Shown here: positions 27,576-35,456 of the stretch, one piece after another
Layout of the letters: each line of letters begins with the position of its first letter
Position numbering within the stretch: position 1 is the stretch's first letter
From: Mycolicibacterium sp. CR10
GTDB taxonomy: Bacteria; Actinomycetota; Actinomycetes; Mycobacteriales; Mycobacteriaceae
Assembly: GCF_005222675.1 (NCBI RefSeq)
Contig: NZ_STGE01000074.1
Location: 1-64,000 of the forward strand
Reading direction: 5' to 3'
DNA length: 64,000 bases
Position numbers and translations under genes: made by a program
Notes under the pieces: generated by a model
Told to the model about the DNA's origin: nothing
What the model saw: the letters and a program-made list of their open reading frames with translations, nothing else
Databases searched by the model: none

Positions 27576-27581
27576 TAGGGT
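27576..27581 (+). promoter_or_regulatory. -10 hexamer of rph (leaderless)
   Basis: TAGGGT, then six bases, then the rph GTG at 27588. No Shine-Dalgarno is present. This suggests a separate promoter for rph-rdgB within the long same-strand run. Confidence 0.5.
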
Positions 27582-27587
27582 TGGCCC

Positions 27588-28370
27588 GTGTCCAGACGAG
27601 AAGACGGCAGACTCGACGACGAACTGCGCCCGGTCACCATCACCCGCGGGTTCACCTCCCATCCCGCGGGATCGGTGTTGGTGGAGTTCGGTCAGACCCG
27701 GGTGATGTGCACCGCGAGCGTCACCGAAGGCGTGCCCCGCTGGCGTAAGGGTTCCGGTCAGGGATGGCTGACGGCGGAGTACGCGATGTTGCCGGCAGCC
27801 ACGCACGATCGCTCCGACCGGGAGTCGGTCAAGGGCCGCGTCGGCGGGCGAACCCAGGAGATCAGCCGATTGGTCGGCCGGTCCCTGCGAGCCTGTATCG
27901 ACCTGGCTGCCCTGGGCGAGAACACCATTGCGATCGACTGCGACGTCTTGCAGGCCGACGGTGGTACCCGCACCGCCGCCATCACCGGCGCCTACGTGGC
28001 CCTCGCCGACGCCGTGACCTATTTGTCTGCGGCGGGCAGGCTGTCCGATCCGCGCCCGTTGTCCTGCGCGATCGCCGCGGTGAGCGTCGGCGTCGTAGAC
28101 GGTCGCATCCGCGTCGATCTCCCGTACACCGAGGATTCCCGCGCGGAGGTGGACATGAACGTCGTCGCCACGGACACCGGAACGCTCGTCGAGATCCAGG
28201 GCACCGGCGAAGGTGCGACGTTCCCGCGGTCGACGCTGGACAAGATGCTCGACCTCGCGATGGCGTCGTGCGATCAGCTGTTCGAGGTTCAGCGACAGGC
28301 GCTGGAACTGCCGTATCCGGGGGAGCTCCCCGCATCGGGGGAGCCGACGAAGAAGGCGTTCGGAAGCTGA
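27588..28370 (+). CDS. rph: Ribonuclease PH
   Basis: Phosphorolytic 3'-5' exoribonuclease trimming tRNA 3' ends. The 260-residue protein has the N-terminal RxDGR element (RREDGRLDDELRP), QTRVMCTASV, the RSLRACIDL helix and CDVLQADGGTRTAAITGA. Corresponds to Rv1340. Its TGA stop overlaps the likely start codon of rdgB. Confidence 0.96.
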   Translation: MSRREDGRLDDELRPVTITRGFTSHPAGSVLVEFGQTRVMCTASVTEGVPRWRKGSGQGWLTAEYAMLPAATHDRSDRESVKGRVGGRTQEISRLVGRSLRACIDLAALGENTIAIDCDVLQADGGTRTAAITGAYVALADAVTYLSAAGRLSDPRPLSCAIAAVSVGVVDGRIRVDLPYTEDSRAEVDMNVVATDTGTLVEIQGTGEGATFPRSTLDKMLDLAMASCDQLFEVQRQALELPYPGELPASGEPTKKAFGS

Positions 28371-28987
28371 CTCGACTGCTGGTAGCCACCCGCAACCCGA
28401 AGAAGCTGGCCGAACTGCATCGGGTCCTCGACGCCGCGGGGGTGTCGGGCCTAACCCTGCTGTCGCTCGACGATGTGCCGCCGTTCGACGAGGCACCCGA
28501 GACGGCGGCGACTTTCGAGGGGAACGCGCTGGCCAAGGCGCGTGACGCCTTTGCGGCCACGGGCCTTCCCGCGGTGGCAGACGATTCCGGTCTCGAGGTG
28601 GATGCGCTCAACGGGATGCCCGGTGTCCTGAGCGCACGCTGGTCGGGCCGGCACGGCGACGACGCCGCGAACACGGCATTGCTGCTGGGTCAGCTCGGCG
28701 ATGTGCCCGACGAGCGCCGCGGCGCCGCGTTCGTGTCGGCGTGTGCCTTGGTGTTCGGGGCCGACGACGCCGACAGCTCGGTGGTTCGCGGCGAATGGGT
28801 GGGCAGCATCGTGCGCGAACCCCGAGGCGACGGGGGATTCGGCTACGACCCGGTGTTCCTGCCTGCGGGCACGGCGAGGACGGCCGCTGAGCTCAGCCCA
28901 GCGGAGAAGGACGCGTCCTCGCATCGGGGCCGGGCGCTGGCTGCCCTGGTGCCGTCGCTGCGGGCGCTCGTGGACGGCGACGCCTGA
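28367..28987 (+). CDS. rdgB: dITP/XTP pyrophosphatase (probable CTG start)
   Basis: House-cleaning pyrophosphatase that removes non-canonical purine nucleotides. Homology begins at LTRLLVATRNPKKLAEL and includes FEGNALAKA, VADDSGLEV and GDGGFGYDPVF, about 206 residues. There is no ATG, GTG or TTG near the expected start: the nearest in-frame GTG is roughly 95 bases upstream, inside rph. CTG 28367 overlaps the rph stop as CTGA, and AAGAAGG lies 10-16 bases upstream, so a coupled CTG start is the best reading. The 3' end is overlapped by the antisense acyltransferase gene. Confidence 0.9.
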   Translation: MTRLLVATRNPKKLAELHRVLDAAGVSGLTLLSLDDVPPFDEAPETAATFEGNALAKARDAFAATGLPAVADDSGLEVDALNGMPGVLSARWSGRHGDDAANTALLLGQLGDVPDERRGAAFVSACALVFGADDADSSVVRGEWVGSIVREPRGDGGFGYDPVFLPAGTARTAAELSPAEKDASSHRGRALAALVPSLRALVDGDA

Positions 28988-30126
28988 GGTCTGGTCACGC
29001 GGTGCAGTAGCCAGGCGGCAGGGATGGTCAGAGCGAGAGTCGTCACGATCAGGCCGGGCATCGACCCGGTGAACAGCTGCCAACCCAGGACGAGGTGCAA
29101 CGCCAGGGCCATCGCCGCCGAATGCAGCAGGAAGATCTCGTAGGAGATCTCGCCCAGCCAGACCATCGGCCTGCTGGAGAGCACCTGCTGATACCAGCCC
29201 CGATCGCCGAGTGCCAGCGGGGCAACGGCCAACGTGGCGATCGCCGCGTACAGCGCGGACTTCGCCATCGGCACCCACGTCGGATCCGGGCCGAGCATCG
29301 ACCCGCCGACCGGTGAGGACACCACCAGGTACAGACCCACTGCCAGCGGAATGGCGATGCGCGCAGCGCACCCTGCGCCTGCGGCCTGCAGCACGGCGAG
29401 GGCCATGCCACCTGCGAACCAGGCGAGGTGCGCGGGCAGCCACATTCCCGCAGAGTTGGGCAACACGGACTCGGAGGTGGTGGCGACCACCACGAGCCAT
29501 GCGGGTGTGACCGTAGCGAGTACGGCCAGTCCCCACAGGGCGCGACGCGGCCGCCACCGACCGCGACACAGCACCCGCAGCACCAGGTAGGCAAAAACCG
29601 GAAGGGTGGCGTAGAAGGCCACCTCGACCGCCATGCTCCACATCTGCGACAGCCCCGGATGCAGCAAGGTCGTCAGGTAGTTCGCGGTGTAGATCTGCGT
29701 GAAGGTGAGGTACCGGAACAGGCCGTACCAGGTCTGACCGGGGTTCGGTCCCGGGCTGAAGACGGTGTAGATCGCGAAGGTCACCACGACCGCCACCGCG
29801 TATGCCGGCAGTATGCGGCGCACCCGTTGGCGACCGTAGCGGCTCAGCGACGGTGCCGGAGAACCTTCCGCGAGGGCACGCACCCACGGACGGAACAGAA
29901 GGAAGCCGGACAGAACGAAGAAGATCGCGACACCGATCTCCATGCGCGCGTACATCATTCCCGCGTATCCGTGGTTCAGATAGCCGGTCGCGAACGCCGC
30001 GTGCGTCCCGACGACGAGAAGTGCGGCGACGGCGCGCACGCCGGTGAGTGCGGGGTCTCGCACCGGTGCTGCGGTCAGGCTGCCCGCCGGGGCGCGACGG
30101 TGCCGCACCTCGAGGTTGGCTGACAT
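28843..30126 (-). CDS. Acyltransferase 3 family membrane protein
   Basis: Multi-pass (about ten segments) O-acyltransferase of the type that acylates cell-wall sugars or lipids. The start region GVRAVAALLVVGTHAAF has the family His. IFFVLSGFLLFRPW and FLLHSAAM are also typical. TAAACT lies 7 bases before the ATG, so the gene is probably leaderless. The last 48 codons run antisense into rdgB and give a hydrophilic Ser/Arg/Ala-rich tail without family character, so the stop has probably drifted into the neighbour. Absent from this spot in M. tuberculosis. Substrate unknown. Confidence 0.85.
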   Translation of the reverse strand: MSANLEVRHRRAPAGSLTAAPVRDPALTGVRAVAALLVVGTHAAFATGYLNHGYAGMMYARMEIGVAIFFVLSGFLLFRPWVRALAEGSPAPSLSRYGRQRVRRILPAYAVAVVVTFAIYTVFSPGPNPGQTWYGLFRYLTFTQIYTANYLTTLLHPGLSQMWSMAVEVAFYATLPVFAYLVLRVLCRGRWRPRRALWGLAVLATVTPAWLVVVATTSESVLPNSAGMWLPAHLAWFAGGMALAVLQAAGAGCAARIAIPLAVGLYLVVSSPVGGSMLGPDPTWVPMAKSALYAAIATLAVAPLALGDRGWYQQVLSSRPMVWLGEISYEIFLLHSAAMALALHLVLGWQLFTGSMPGLIVTTLALTIPAAWLLHRVTRPQASPSTSARSDGTRAASARPRCEDASFSAGLSSAAVLAVPAGRNTGS

Positions 30127-30177
30127 TGCACCGAGTTTAGCTAACTAGCTGGTCCGCAGGCACCGGGCGGGCTGGGC

Positions 30178-30522
30178 TCACAGCCCGAACTGCGCCTTGA
30201 TGCTCTGGGTCTGGAAGTGCTCGACGATGATGCCGACCAGGGGGATCGTGCCGGCAAGCAGCACACCGACTGTCTTGGCGATGGGCCACCGGACCTTCAC
30301 GGCGAGGTTCGCGGTGAACAGCAGATAGACGAAGTACACCCACCCGTGGACCACCGCGATCCAGCCCAACGAGTCATCGTTGAAGCCGTACTTCATCACC
30401 ATTTCGTAGCAGAGCGCGATCAGCCAGAGACCGGTCGCCCAGGCCAGCACCCGGTAGCCGAGCAGCGCCTTGCGGACGGCGTCGACGGGCGTGAGGGGCG
30501 CGGGGGATTGAGGTGCAGTCAC
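30178..30522 (-). CDS. DUF3817 membrane protein (Rv1342c-like)
   Basis: A 114-residue protein with three predicted membrane segments and the DUF3817 core (WATGLWLIALCYEM, VVHGWVYFVYLLFTANLAVK). Position matches Rv1342c. The GTG start has CAGGAT 7 bases upstream. It is a paralogue of the gene at 7986-8381, with which it shares the HG-x-x-F/Y helix. Function unknown. Confidence 0.85.
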   Translation of the reverse strand: MTAPQSPAPLTPVDAVRKALLGYRVLAWATGLWLIALCYEMVMKYGFNDDSLGWIAVVHGWVYFVYLLFTANLAVKVRWPIAKTVGVLLAGTIPLVGIIVEHFQTQSIKAQFGL

Positions 30523-30546
30523 GTACCGGATCCTGTCAGTCTTCGG

Positions 30547-30924
30547 TCAGTCTCGAGTTGTCGGGGAATCGTCGTTGTCGGCGCTGGCGAGCTCGGCGAG
30601 GTAGGCGTTGTACTCGCGCAGCGTCGGATCGTCGTCGTGGTCTGCCGGGGTGGGTCGTTCGGGGAGCAGGCCCGCGGGGATCTCGGTGACAGTGTCCCCG
30701 GGGTGGGGGGCGGGCGGGGCCTCTTCGTAGCGGACGAATTTGTAGTAGGCGTACACGCAGAAGCCGGCGAACAGCGGCCACTGCAGCGCGTAGCCGAGGT
30801 TCTGGAAACTGCCGGAAGTCGACTCGAAGCGGGTCCACTGCCACCACGCCAGCGCGAGGCAGCCGCAGGCAGCGGCGGCCACCAACAGGATGAGCGCCGG
30901 CCTCCTACGCCGCGTAGTGGACAC
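30547..30924 (-). CDS. lprD: LprD-like small membrane/lipoprotein
   Basis: A 125-residue protein at the position of Rv1343c (lprD). It has a basic start (MSTTRRRRP), a hydrophobic stretch with AAAAC that may serve as a lipobox, a second hydrophobic segment (YALQWPLFAGFCVYAYY), and an acidic tail ending LAELASADNDDSPTTRD. GTG 30924 is preceded by TACCGT at 6 bases (30931-30936), indicating a leaderless start and ruling out the longer upstream reading. Whether the N-terminus is lipidated or simply membrane-spanning is uncertain. Confidence 0.8.
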   Translation of the reverse strand: MSTTRRRRPALILLVAAAACGCLALAWWQWTRFESTSGSFQNLGYALQWPLFAGFCVYAYYKFVRYEEAPPAPHPGDTVTEIPAGLLPERPTPADHDDDPTLREYNAYLAELASADNDDSPTTRD

Positions 30925-31096
30925 GCCTAAACGGTACCGCGCGGTCCTTCGGTCCGATGAACTCGTCCATGCGAGCCGTCGCCGCCTTGCGATAGATGGA
31001 GACGGAGTCTTTGGGGCGGACCTCAGTGCGTTCTTCCGCTGAGGGAAGCCTAGGGAACCGATCCGACGTGCTGAGATTGATACGATCACTCCCATT

Positions 31097-31179
31097 GCGG
31101 GCGTGGCGGAAGGGCAGACGCGCGGTCTTTAGGTGTCCGTGTTCGAAAGAGCGTGGGGGTTCGAATCCCCCCGCCCGCA
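31097..31179 (+). tRNA. tRNA-Leu (anticodon UAG)
   Basis: An 83-base class II tRNA. The acceptor stem is GCGGGCG/CGCCCGC. The anticodon loop TTTAGGT gives UAG, the variable arm is long, and a GGGGG-TTCGAAT-CCCCC T-arm follows. The anticodon stem has one U-U mismatch. The discriminator is A and a full CCA is not encoded. The tRNA sits at the junction between the conserved block and the accessory regions and may have served as an integration site. Confidence 0.93.
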
Positions 31180-31280
31180 CCGTTAGATTCTGAGTGTCCC
31201 TGTGGCGCAATAGGCCTCGGTTGAATGCGGCGAGCGCGAGTGGGATCGCTTCGTGCTGGCTTGCTACCGTCTTTGGTCGA

Positions 31281-31308
31281 TATATACTCAAGCGGCATGA
31301 GTTATATA
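31281..31308 (+). promoter_or_regulatory. Inverted-repeat operator of vapBC
   Basis: TATATACTCA and, after 7 bases, TGAGTTATATA form a near-perfect AT-rich inverted repeat 17-44 bases before the antitoxin ATG. It likely covers the promoter and binds the VapBC complex for autoregulation. The AT content stands out from its surroundings. Confidence 0.65.
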
Positions 31309-31324
31309 CCGGGGAGGGGTACTG

Positions 31325-31534
31325 ATGGCCAAGCGACTTGTCGATATCGATGACGACCTTCTCGAGTCGGCTCGTGTCGAACTGAACACGACCGGCATCA
31401 GCGACACGGTCCGGGCGGCGTTGACGCTGGCGGCGACGCGTTCTGCTCGCATCGGCCAGGTTGACTGGCTGAGGTCAGGGGGAATGGCGGAGATGGCCGA
31501 CCGGGACGCCCGCGATCGCGCATGGCGCTCATAG
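31325..31534 (+). CDS. vapB: VapB-type antitoxin
   Basis: A 69-residue protein starting MAKRLVDIDDDLLESARV, the ribbon-helix-helix form of VapB antitoxins that binds operator DNA, followed by a C-terminal toxin-binding tail (ADRDARDRAWRS). A strong GGGGAGG lies 7 bases before the ATG. It overlaps vapC by 13 bases, the usual coupled arrangement. Confidence 0.93.
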   Translation: MAKRLVDIDDDLLESARVELNTTGISDTVRAALTLAATRSARIGQVDWLRSGGMAEMADRDARDRAWRS

Positions 31535-31947
31535 CGCGGTATCTGATCGACACCAGCGCTGCCGCCCGTATGGCCAATCAGCTTGTGGCCCAACGGTTGG
31601 CGCCGCTCATCGAAGCCGGTTTGGTCGGCACGTGTGCGGTGCTCGACGCCGAAGCGCTCTACAGCGCTCGGTCGGCAACGGAGTACGAGCGGCTCAGGAC
31701 TCAGCGTCGAGCAGCCTACGAATACCTGCCGACCAGCGACGAACACTGGCAGATTGCACTTGATGTTCAGCGACAACTTGCTCGCAACGGGCGGCACCGT
31801 TCCGTCGGGATCGCAGACCTGCTGGTGGCGGCGATTGCCAGCCGCCACAAAGTGACTGTTCTTCACTACGACTCGGACTACGAGGTCCTTGCCGACCTGA
31901 TCGGGGTCGAGCAGCGTTGGGTCGCGCCCGCAGGGTCGGTGCCCTGA
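31522..31947 (+). CDS. vapC: VapC-type PIN-domain ribonuclease toxin
   Basis: A 141-residue PIN-domain protein with the expected acidic residues: Asp10 (YLIDTSA), Glu44 (LDAEAL), Asp99 (GIADLL) and Asp117 or Asp119 (HYDSDY). Mycobacterial VapC toxins cut tRNA or rRNA under Mg or Mn. The target of this one is unknown; its place directly after a tRNA-Leu gene does not show that this tRNA is the target. It is inhibited by the upstream antitoxin. Confidence 0.93.
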   Translation: MALIARYLIDTSAAARMANQLVAQRLAPLIEAGLVGTCAVLDAEALYSARSATEYERLRTQRRAAYEYLPTSDEHWQIALDVQRQLARNGRHRSVGIADLLVAAIASRHKVTVLHYDSDYEVLADLIGVEQRWVAPAGSVP

Positions 31948-31962
31948 GATCGTGCGGTCGAG

Positions 31963-32208
31963 TCAGGCGGCGACTTTCGCCTCGGCGTGCTCGGTCGCCT
32001 GCGATTTGAAGCAGAGGATGCTCGCCGTGAAGCTCAGCAGTGCGAGAACTCCGGCAAGCGCGGCCATTGCAGTCTCCGACATTCCCCAGCTCGCCAGGGC
32101 GAACGCGACAGCGATGATCGCGGTGATGATGAGGAACAGGCCCGTTGTGGCGACGGCTTCGGTGTACGGATCGTCGGCGCTGGCGGTGGCTTCGGCCCTG
32201 TCGGCCAT
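31963..32208 (-). CDS. Small two-helix membrane protein
   Basis: An 81-residue protein with a hydrophilic acidic N-terminus, two hydrophobic segments (about 22-42 and 45-67) and a short charged tail. AGGAGGAGAAACC lies before the ATG and supports it. No family is recognised. It stands alone between vapC and the WhiB gene, read towards vapC. Confidence 0.7.
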   Translation of the reverse strand: MADRAEATASADDPYTEAVATTGLFLIITAIIAVAFALASWGMSETAMAALAGVLALLSFTASILCFKSQATEHAEAKVAA

Positions 32209-32303
32209 GGTTTCTCCTCCTCGGCGAGCCGGCGATGTCGGCTTGATGCCTGGGAGTTACCCGTCGGTAGGCCGCTGAAACCAGAAACTCGACGTACGCT
32301 TCG

Positions 32304-32573
32304 TCACTTTCGGACCGAAAAGCCGTTTCGCTCGGCAAGTGAGCGCAGTTGTCTCAGGGCGAACTGGCGACTGCGGCCGGATTCAGGCAGCACAATCCCC
32401 GCCCACAGTCCATTTGCGCCGGGTGTCACGCAGGCTTCCCGAGCGCACTGCCAGCGGCGGGGGCAAGCCCGGCACAGGGCCTTGGCGCCTTCATCGGCGG
32501 TTGTTGTCCACCGTTCAGGGTCGCGCGTGCACGGTGCCGTCCACGCTTCTTCTTGTATCGATATCGGAGACAC
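32304..32573 (-). CDS. WhiB-family iron-sulfur transcription factor
   Basis: An 89-residue protein with the four cluster cysteines Cys15, Cys34, Cys37 and Cys43 (C...CxxCxxxxxC) and the GLWAG turn, followed by a basic C-terminus. WhiB proteins bind a 4Fe-4S cluster and work with sigma factor SigA. The start is GTG 32573, because GGGAGG lies 6 bases upstream; the TTG two codons earlier abuts this site. It is divergent from a TetR gene with a palindrome between them. Which WhiB subgroup it belongs to cannot be told here. Confidence 0.9.
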   Translation of the reverse strand: MSPISIQEEAWTAPCTRDPERWTTTADEGAKALCRACPRRWQCAREACVTPGANGLWAGIVLPESGRSRQFALRQLRSLAERNGFSVRK

Positions 32574-32619
32574 GGACAACCTCCCTTCCCTCCTCGACCA
32601 TACGCTTGTACCGTAAATG

Positions 32620-32635
32620 CAATACAGCGGTATTG
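32620..32635. promoter_or_regulatory. Palindromic operator between whiB-like and tetR-like genes
   Basis: CAATAC-AGCG-GTATTG is a perfect 6+4+6 inverted repeat in the 86-base divergent gap. It lies 25 bases before the TetR start and 47 before the WhiB start. It probably binds the adjacent TetR protein and may control both genes. Confidence 0.6.
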
Positions 32636-32659
32636 TCGAATCGGGGTTTTGGAGTGACG

Positions 32660-33298
32660 TTGTCTACGGTGTCGAGTGTGAGGTCAGAGTCCGACGGGAC
32701 CGGAGTGGAGCCGCGCAACATCGAGCGCATCCGTGACGCGGCGTTGCGGAGCTTCGCAGAGCACGGCACCGCGGCGACAACGCTGCGTGGGGTCGCGGCA
32801 GCGGCCGGGGTCTCGCTGGGGTTGGTGCAACACCACTTCGCCACAAAGGCTGGTCTGATTCAGGCCGTCGACAAATATGTCCTGGACTACGTGATCACGC
32901 CGTTGGCGCGGCCGATTCCGGAGCGAGCGGACTCGATCGTCGAGGTCGGCAGTAGGGTGACCGGACTCTTCGCCGACCGGCCCGACGTGGCGGCGTACAT
33001 CGGCCGCGCACTCGTGAACGGCAGCCCGTTGGGAACCATGATCTTCGACAACCTGTTCGCCGTGGGCACGGCGCGCTGGCAGCAGCGCGCTGAACGCGGT
33101 GAAACTCGCCCCGATGCGGACCTGACATGGGCGGCCATCAACGGGCTGGTTCTCGCGCTCGGCGCCATCAGCCTGCGCACGCATATCGACCGGCACCTGC
33201 CGGAGCCCTTCACGACACCGGCTCAACTTCAGCGTTGGCAGTCCGCAGTGGACTCCCTGCTGCGGGAAGGCCTGTTCCGACAACCTGGCACCGACTGA
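32660..33298 (+). CDS. TetR-family transcriptional regulator
   Basis: A 212-residue repressor. The N-terminal helix-turn-helix reads RIRDAALRSFAEHGTAATTLRGVAAAAGVSLGLVQHHFATKAGL, i.e. the standard TetR DNA-binding domain, followed by an all-helical ligand domain. TTG 32660 is chosen because GGAG lies 5 bases upstream; GTG 32669 and GTG 32678 are alternatives. The divergent WhiB gene and the palindrome at 32620 suggest autoregulation and control of whiB. Ligand unknown. Confidence 0.85.
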   Translation: MSTVSSVRSESDGTGVEPRNIERIRDAALRSFAEHGTAATTLRGVAAAAGVSLGLVQHHFATKAGLIQAVDKYVLDYVITPLARPIPERADSIVEVGSRVTGLFADRPDVAAYIGRALVNGSPLGTMIFDNLFAVGTARWQQRAERGETRPDADLTWAAINGLVLALGAISLRTHIDRHLPEPFTTPAQLQRWQSAVDSLLREGLFRQPGTD

Positions 33299-33310
33299 GT
33301 CCCGTCGGTG

Positions 33311-34168
33311 TCAATCCTGTCCGCCGGCAACCCTTTTGCGGTACGCGGACGGTGTCTCACCGCAGAATTGGGCGAACGCGCGGGTGAACGAGCTGACGCT
33401 GTCGAAGCCGACCGTGGTCGCAGTCTCCTGCACCGACTGCATCGGTGCGGCAAGCAGCGCCATGGCCCGCAGCATGCGGGCGTGAAGCAGGTAGGTGCGC
33501 CACGGCAGGCCGAGGGTGTCGGCGAACAACCGGCGCAACGTGCGCTCCGACACCGCGACGGACCGACTGACCTGTTCGCAGGTGGCGGTGTCGAGATGTC
33601 GCTTGGTGTAATCCATTGCCGCGGCGACGATCGGGTGGTCCGACGTAGGCAGGCTCAGCGGCGCCTCGTGCTCGAGCGCTTCGCAGACGAGGTCGGCCAA
33701 TGTGCGGAAAAAGCCGTCGGAGACCCGCTCGTCCTCATCGGCGCCTGTGCGTCGGTCGATCGGCCAGCGCAGCGCGTAGACCATCATCTCGCGGATCAGC
33801 GGGGACACGGCGAGGATGCGGGCACGGTCGCCGCCCCCGGGAATCAGAGCGCGGTCGAACATCACCGCCACGGTCTTCACATCGGGGTTCATCACCGCCT
33901 GGTGATCCAGTCCGGCAGGAATCCATGCCGCCTGTTGGGGCGGAAGCAGGTAGTGCGCGGAGTCGGTCTCGACCTCGACCACCCCGTGTAGCGCGTACTC
34001 GATCTGGTGGACTTCATGCGAGTGCCAGCCGGTGATCAACGCGTCGCCCTCGTAGAGATAGCTACCGCCGAGGGCGCGCCCGCCGCGGCGCAGTTCGATG
34101 ACGCGTCGGCCCGCGGCCATTGTGGCCGCTCCGGACAAGACTCTGTCCGAAGACGCAGAGACGGTCAT
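33311..34168 (-). CDS. AraC-family transcriptional regulator
   Basis: A 285-residue regulator with an N-terminal cupin-type sensing domain (HSHEVHQIEYALHGVVEV...AAWIPAGLDHQA) and a C-terminal double helix-turn-helix ending in FDSVSSFTRAFAQFCGETPSAYRKR. ATG 34168 is 25 bases from the divergent amidohydrolase start; TACCGT lies 8 bases upstream, so the message may be leaderless. ATG 34120 is an alternative. Divergence from the amidohydrolase gene suggests that it controls that gene. Confidence 0.85.
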   Translation of the reverse strand: MTVSASSDRVLSGAATMAAGRRVIELRRGGRALGGSYLYEGDALITGWHSHEVHQIEYALHGVVEVETDSAHYLLPPQQAAWIPAGLDHQAVMNPDVKTVAVMFDRALIPGGGDRARILAVSPLIREMMVYALRWPIDRRTGADEDERVSDGFFRTLADLVCEALEHEAPLSLPTSDHPIVAAAMDYTKRHLDTATCEQVSRSVAVSERTLRRLFADTLGLPWRTYLLHARMLRAMALLAAPMQSVQETATTVGFDSVSSFTRAFAQFCGETPSAYRKRVAGGQD

Positions 34169-34192
34169 GACTGCACACGGTACTAGTTGACT

Positions 34193-35455
34193 ATGAAGAC
34201 CGATGACCTGATCTTGGTGAGCATCGACGACCACGTCGTCGAACCACCCGACATGTTCCTCAACCATGTCCCGGCCAAATACAAGGCCGAGGCCCCGATT
34301 GTCGTGACGGACGACAAGGGCGTCGACCAGTGGATGTATCAGGGCAGGCCACAGGGTGTGAGCGGTCTCAATGCGGTGGTGTCATGGCCGCCCGAGGAAT
34401 GGGGCCGCGACCCTGCAGGCTTCGCCGAGATGCGTCCCGGTGTGTACGACGTACACGAGCGCGTCCGCGACATGAACCGCAACGGCATCCTCGCGTCGAT
34501 GTGCTTCCCGACATTCACCGGCTTTTCCGCACGGCACCTCAACCAGCACCGCGAGGACGTCACGCTGGTGATGGTCTCGGCCTACAACGACTGGCACATC
34601 GACGAGTGGGCCGGTTCCTACCCCGACCGCTTCATCCCGATCGCCGTCCTTCCGACGTGGAACCCCGACGCCATGTGCGCCGAGATCCGTCGGGTGGCCG
34701 CCAAGGGCTGCCGCGCGGTGACCATGCCCGAACTGCCGCACCTGGAAGGTCTTCCGAGCTACCACGACGACGAGTATTGGGGCCCGGTGTTCCGGACCCT
34801 GTCCGAGGAGAACGTAGTGATGTGCCTGCACATCGGCACCGGATTCGGCGCGATCAGCATGGCGCCCGACGCGCCGATCGACAACCTGATCATCCTGGCC
34901 ACCCAGGTGTCGGCGATGTGCGCGCAGGATCTGCTGTGGGGTCCGGCGATGCGCAATTATCCCGATCTGAAATTCGCCTTCTCCGAGGGTGGAATCGGTT
35001 GGATCCCTTTCTATCTGGATCGCAGCGACCGGCACTACACCAACCAGAAGTGGCTGCGCCGCGACTTCGGTGACAAGCTTCCCAGCGACGTGTTCCGCGA
35101 GCACTCACTGGCCTGCTACGTCACCGACAAGACCTCGCTGAAGCTGCGTCACGAGATCGGCATCGACATCATCGCCTGGGAGTGCGACTACCCGCACTCG
35201 GACTGCTTCTGGCCCGATGCGCCCGAGCAGGTGCTGGCCGAATTGAACGCCGCGGGTGCCGACGACTCGGACATCAACAAGATCACCTGGGAGAATTCCT
35301 GCCGGTTCTTCGGCTGGGATCCGTTCGCCCGCACGGCGAAGTCGGAGGCAACGGTCGGTGCGTTGCGGGCCAAGGGAGCCGACGTCGACGTCTCGATCCG
35401 GCCGCGGGCGGAGTGGGCGCGGCTGTACGAGGCGAAGCAGCTCGCCAAGGCGTGA
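34193..35455 (+). CDS. Amidohydrolase family 2 metal-dependent hydrolase/decarboxylase
   Basis: A 420-residue TIM-barrel protein of the amidohydrolase-2 (ACMSD-like) family. The first metal-binding segment is SIDDHVVEPPDMF, where HxH is replaced by DxH. Further candidates are the His in CLHIGTGFG and the Asp of ECDYPHSDCFWP. Relatives are common in mycobacterial steroid and aromatic catabolic islands, and some are C-C hydrolases or decarboxylases. The reaction cannot be named. It shares a 24-base divergent gap with the AraC gene. ATG 34193 is preferred over TTG 34187. It ends 1 base from the convergent sulfatase. Confidence 0.82.
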   Translation: MKTDDLILVSIDDHVVEPPDMFLNHVPAKYKAEAPIVVTDDKGVDQWMYQGRPQGVSGLNAVVSWPPEEWGRDPAGFAEMRPGVYDVHERVRDMNRNGILASMCFPTFTGFSARHLNQHREDVTLVMVSAYNDWHIDEWAGSYPDRFIPIAVLPTWNPDAMCAEIRRVAAKGCRAVTMPELPHLEGLPSYHDDEYWGPVFRTLSEENVVMCLHIGTGFGAISMAPDAPIDNLIILATQVSAMCAQDLLWGPAMRNYPDLKFAFSEGGIGWIPFYLDRSDRHYTNQKWLRRDFGDKLPSDVFREHSLACYVTDKTSLKLRHEIGIDIIAWECDYPHSDCFWPDAPEQVLAELNAAGADDSDINKITWENSCRFFGWDPFARTAKSEATVGALRAKGADVDVSIRPRAEWARLYEAKQLAKA

Positions 35456-35456
35456 G

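Noticed and set aside
26760..28496. A 578-codon open frame on the minus strand
   Set aside because: It is antisense to the Rv1339-like gene, rph and rdgB. Its translation is Arg/His/Gly-rich with no recognisable domain, as expected of a shadow frame in GC-rich DNA.
31200..31280. Possible small gene between tRNA-Leu and vapB
   Set aside because: Short frames here lack a ribosome-binding site and family character. The stretch most likely holds only the vapBC promoter region.
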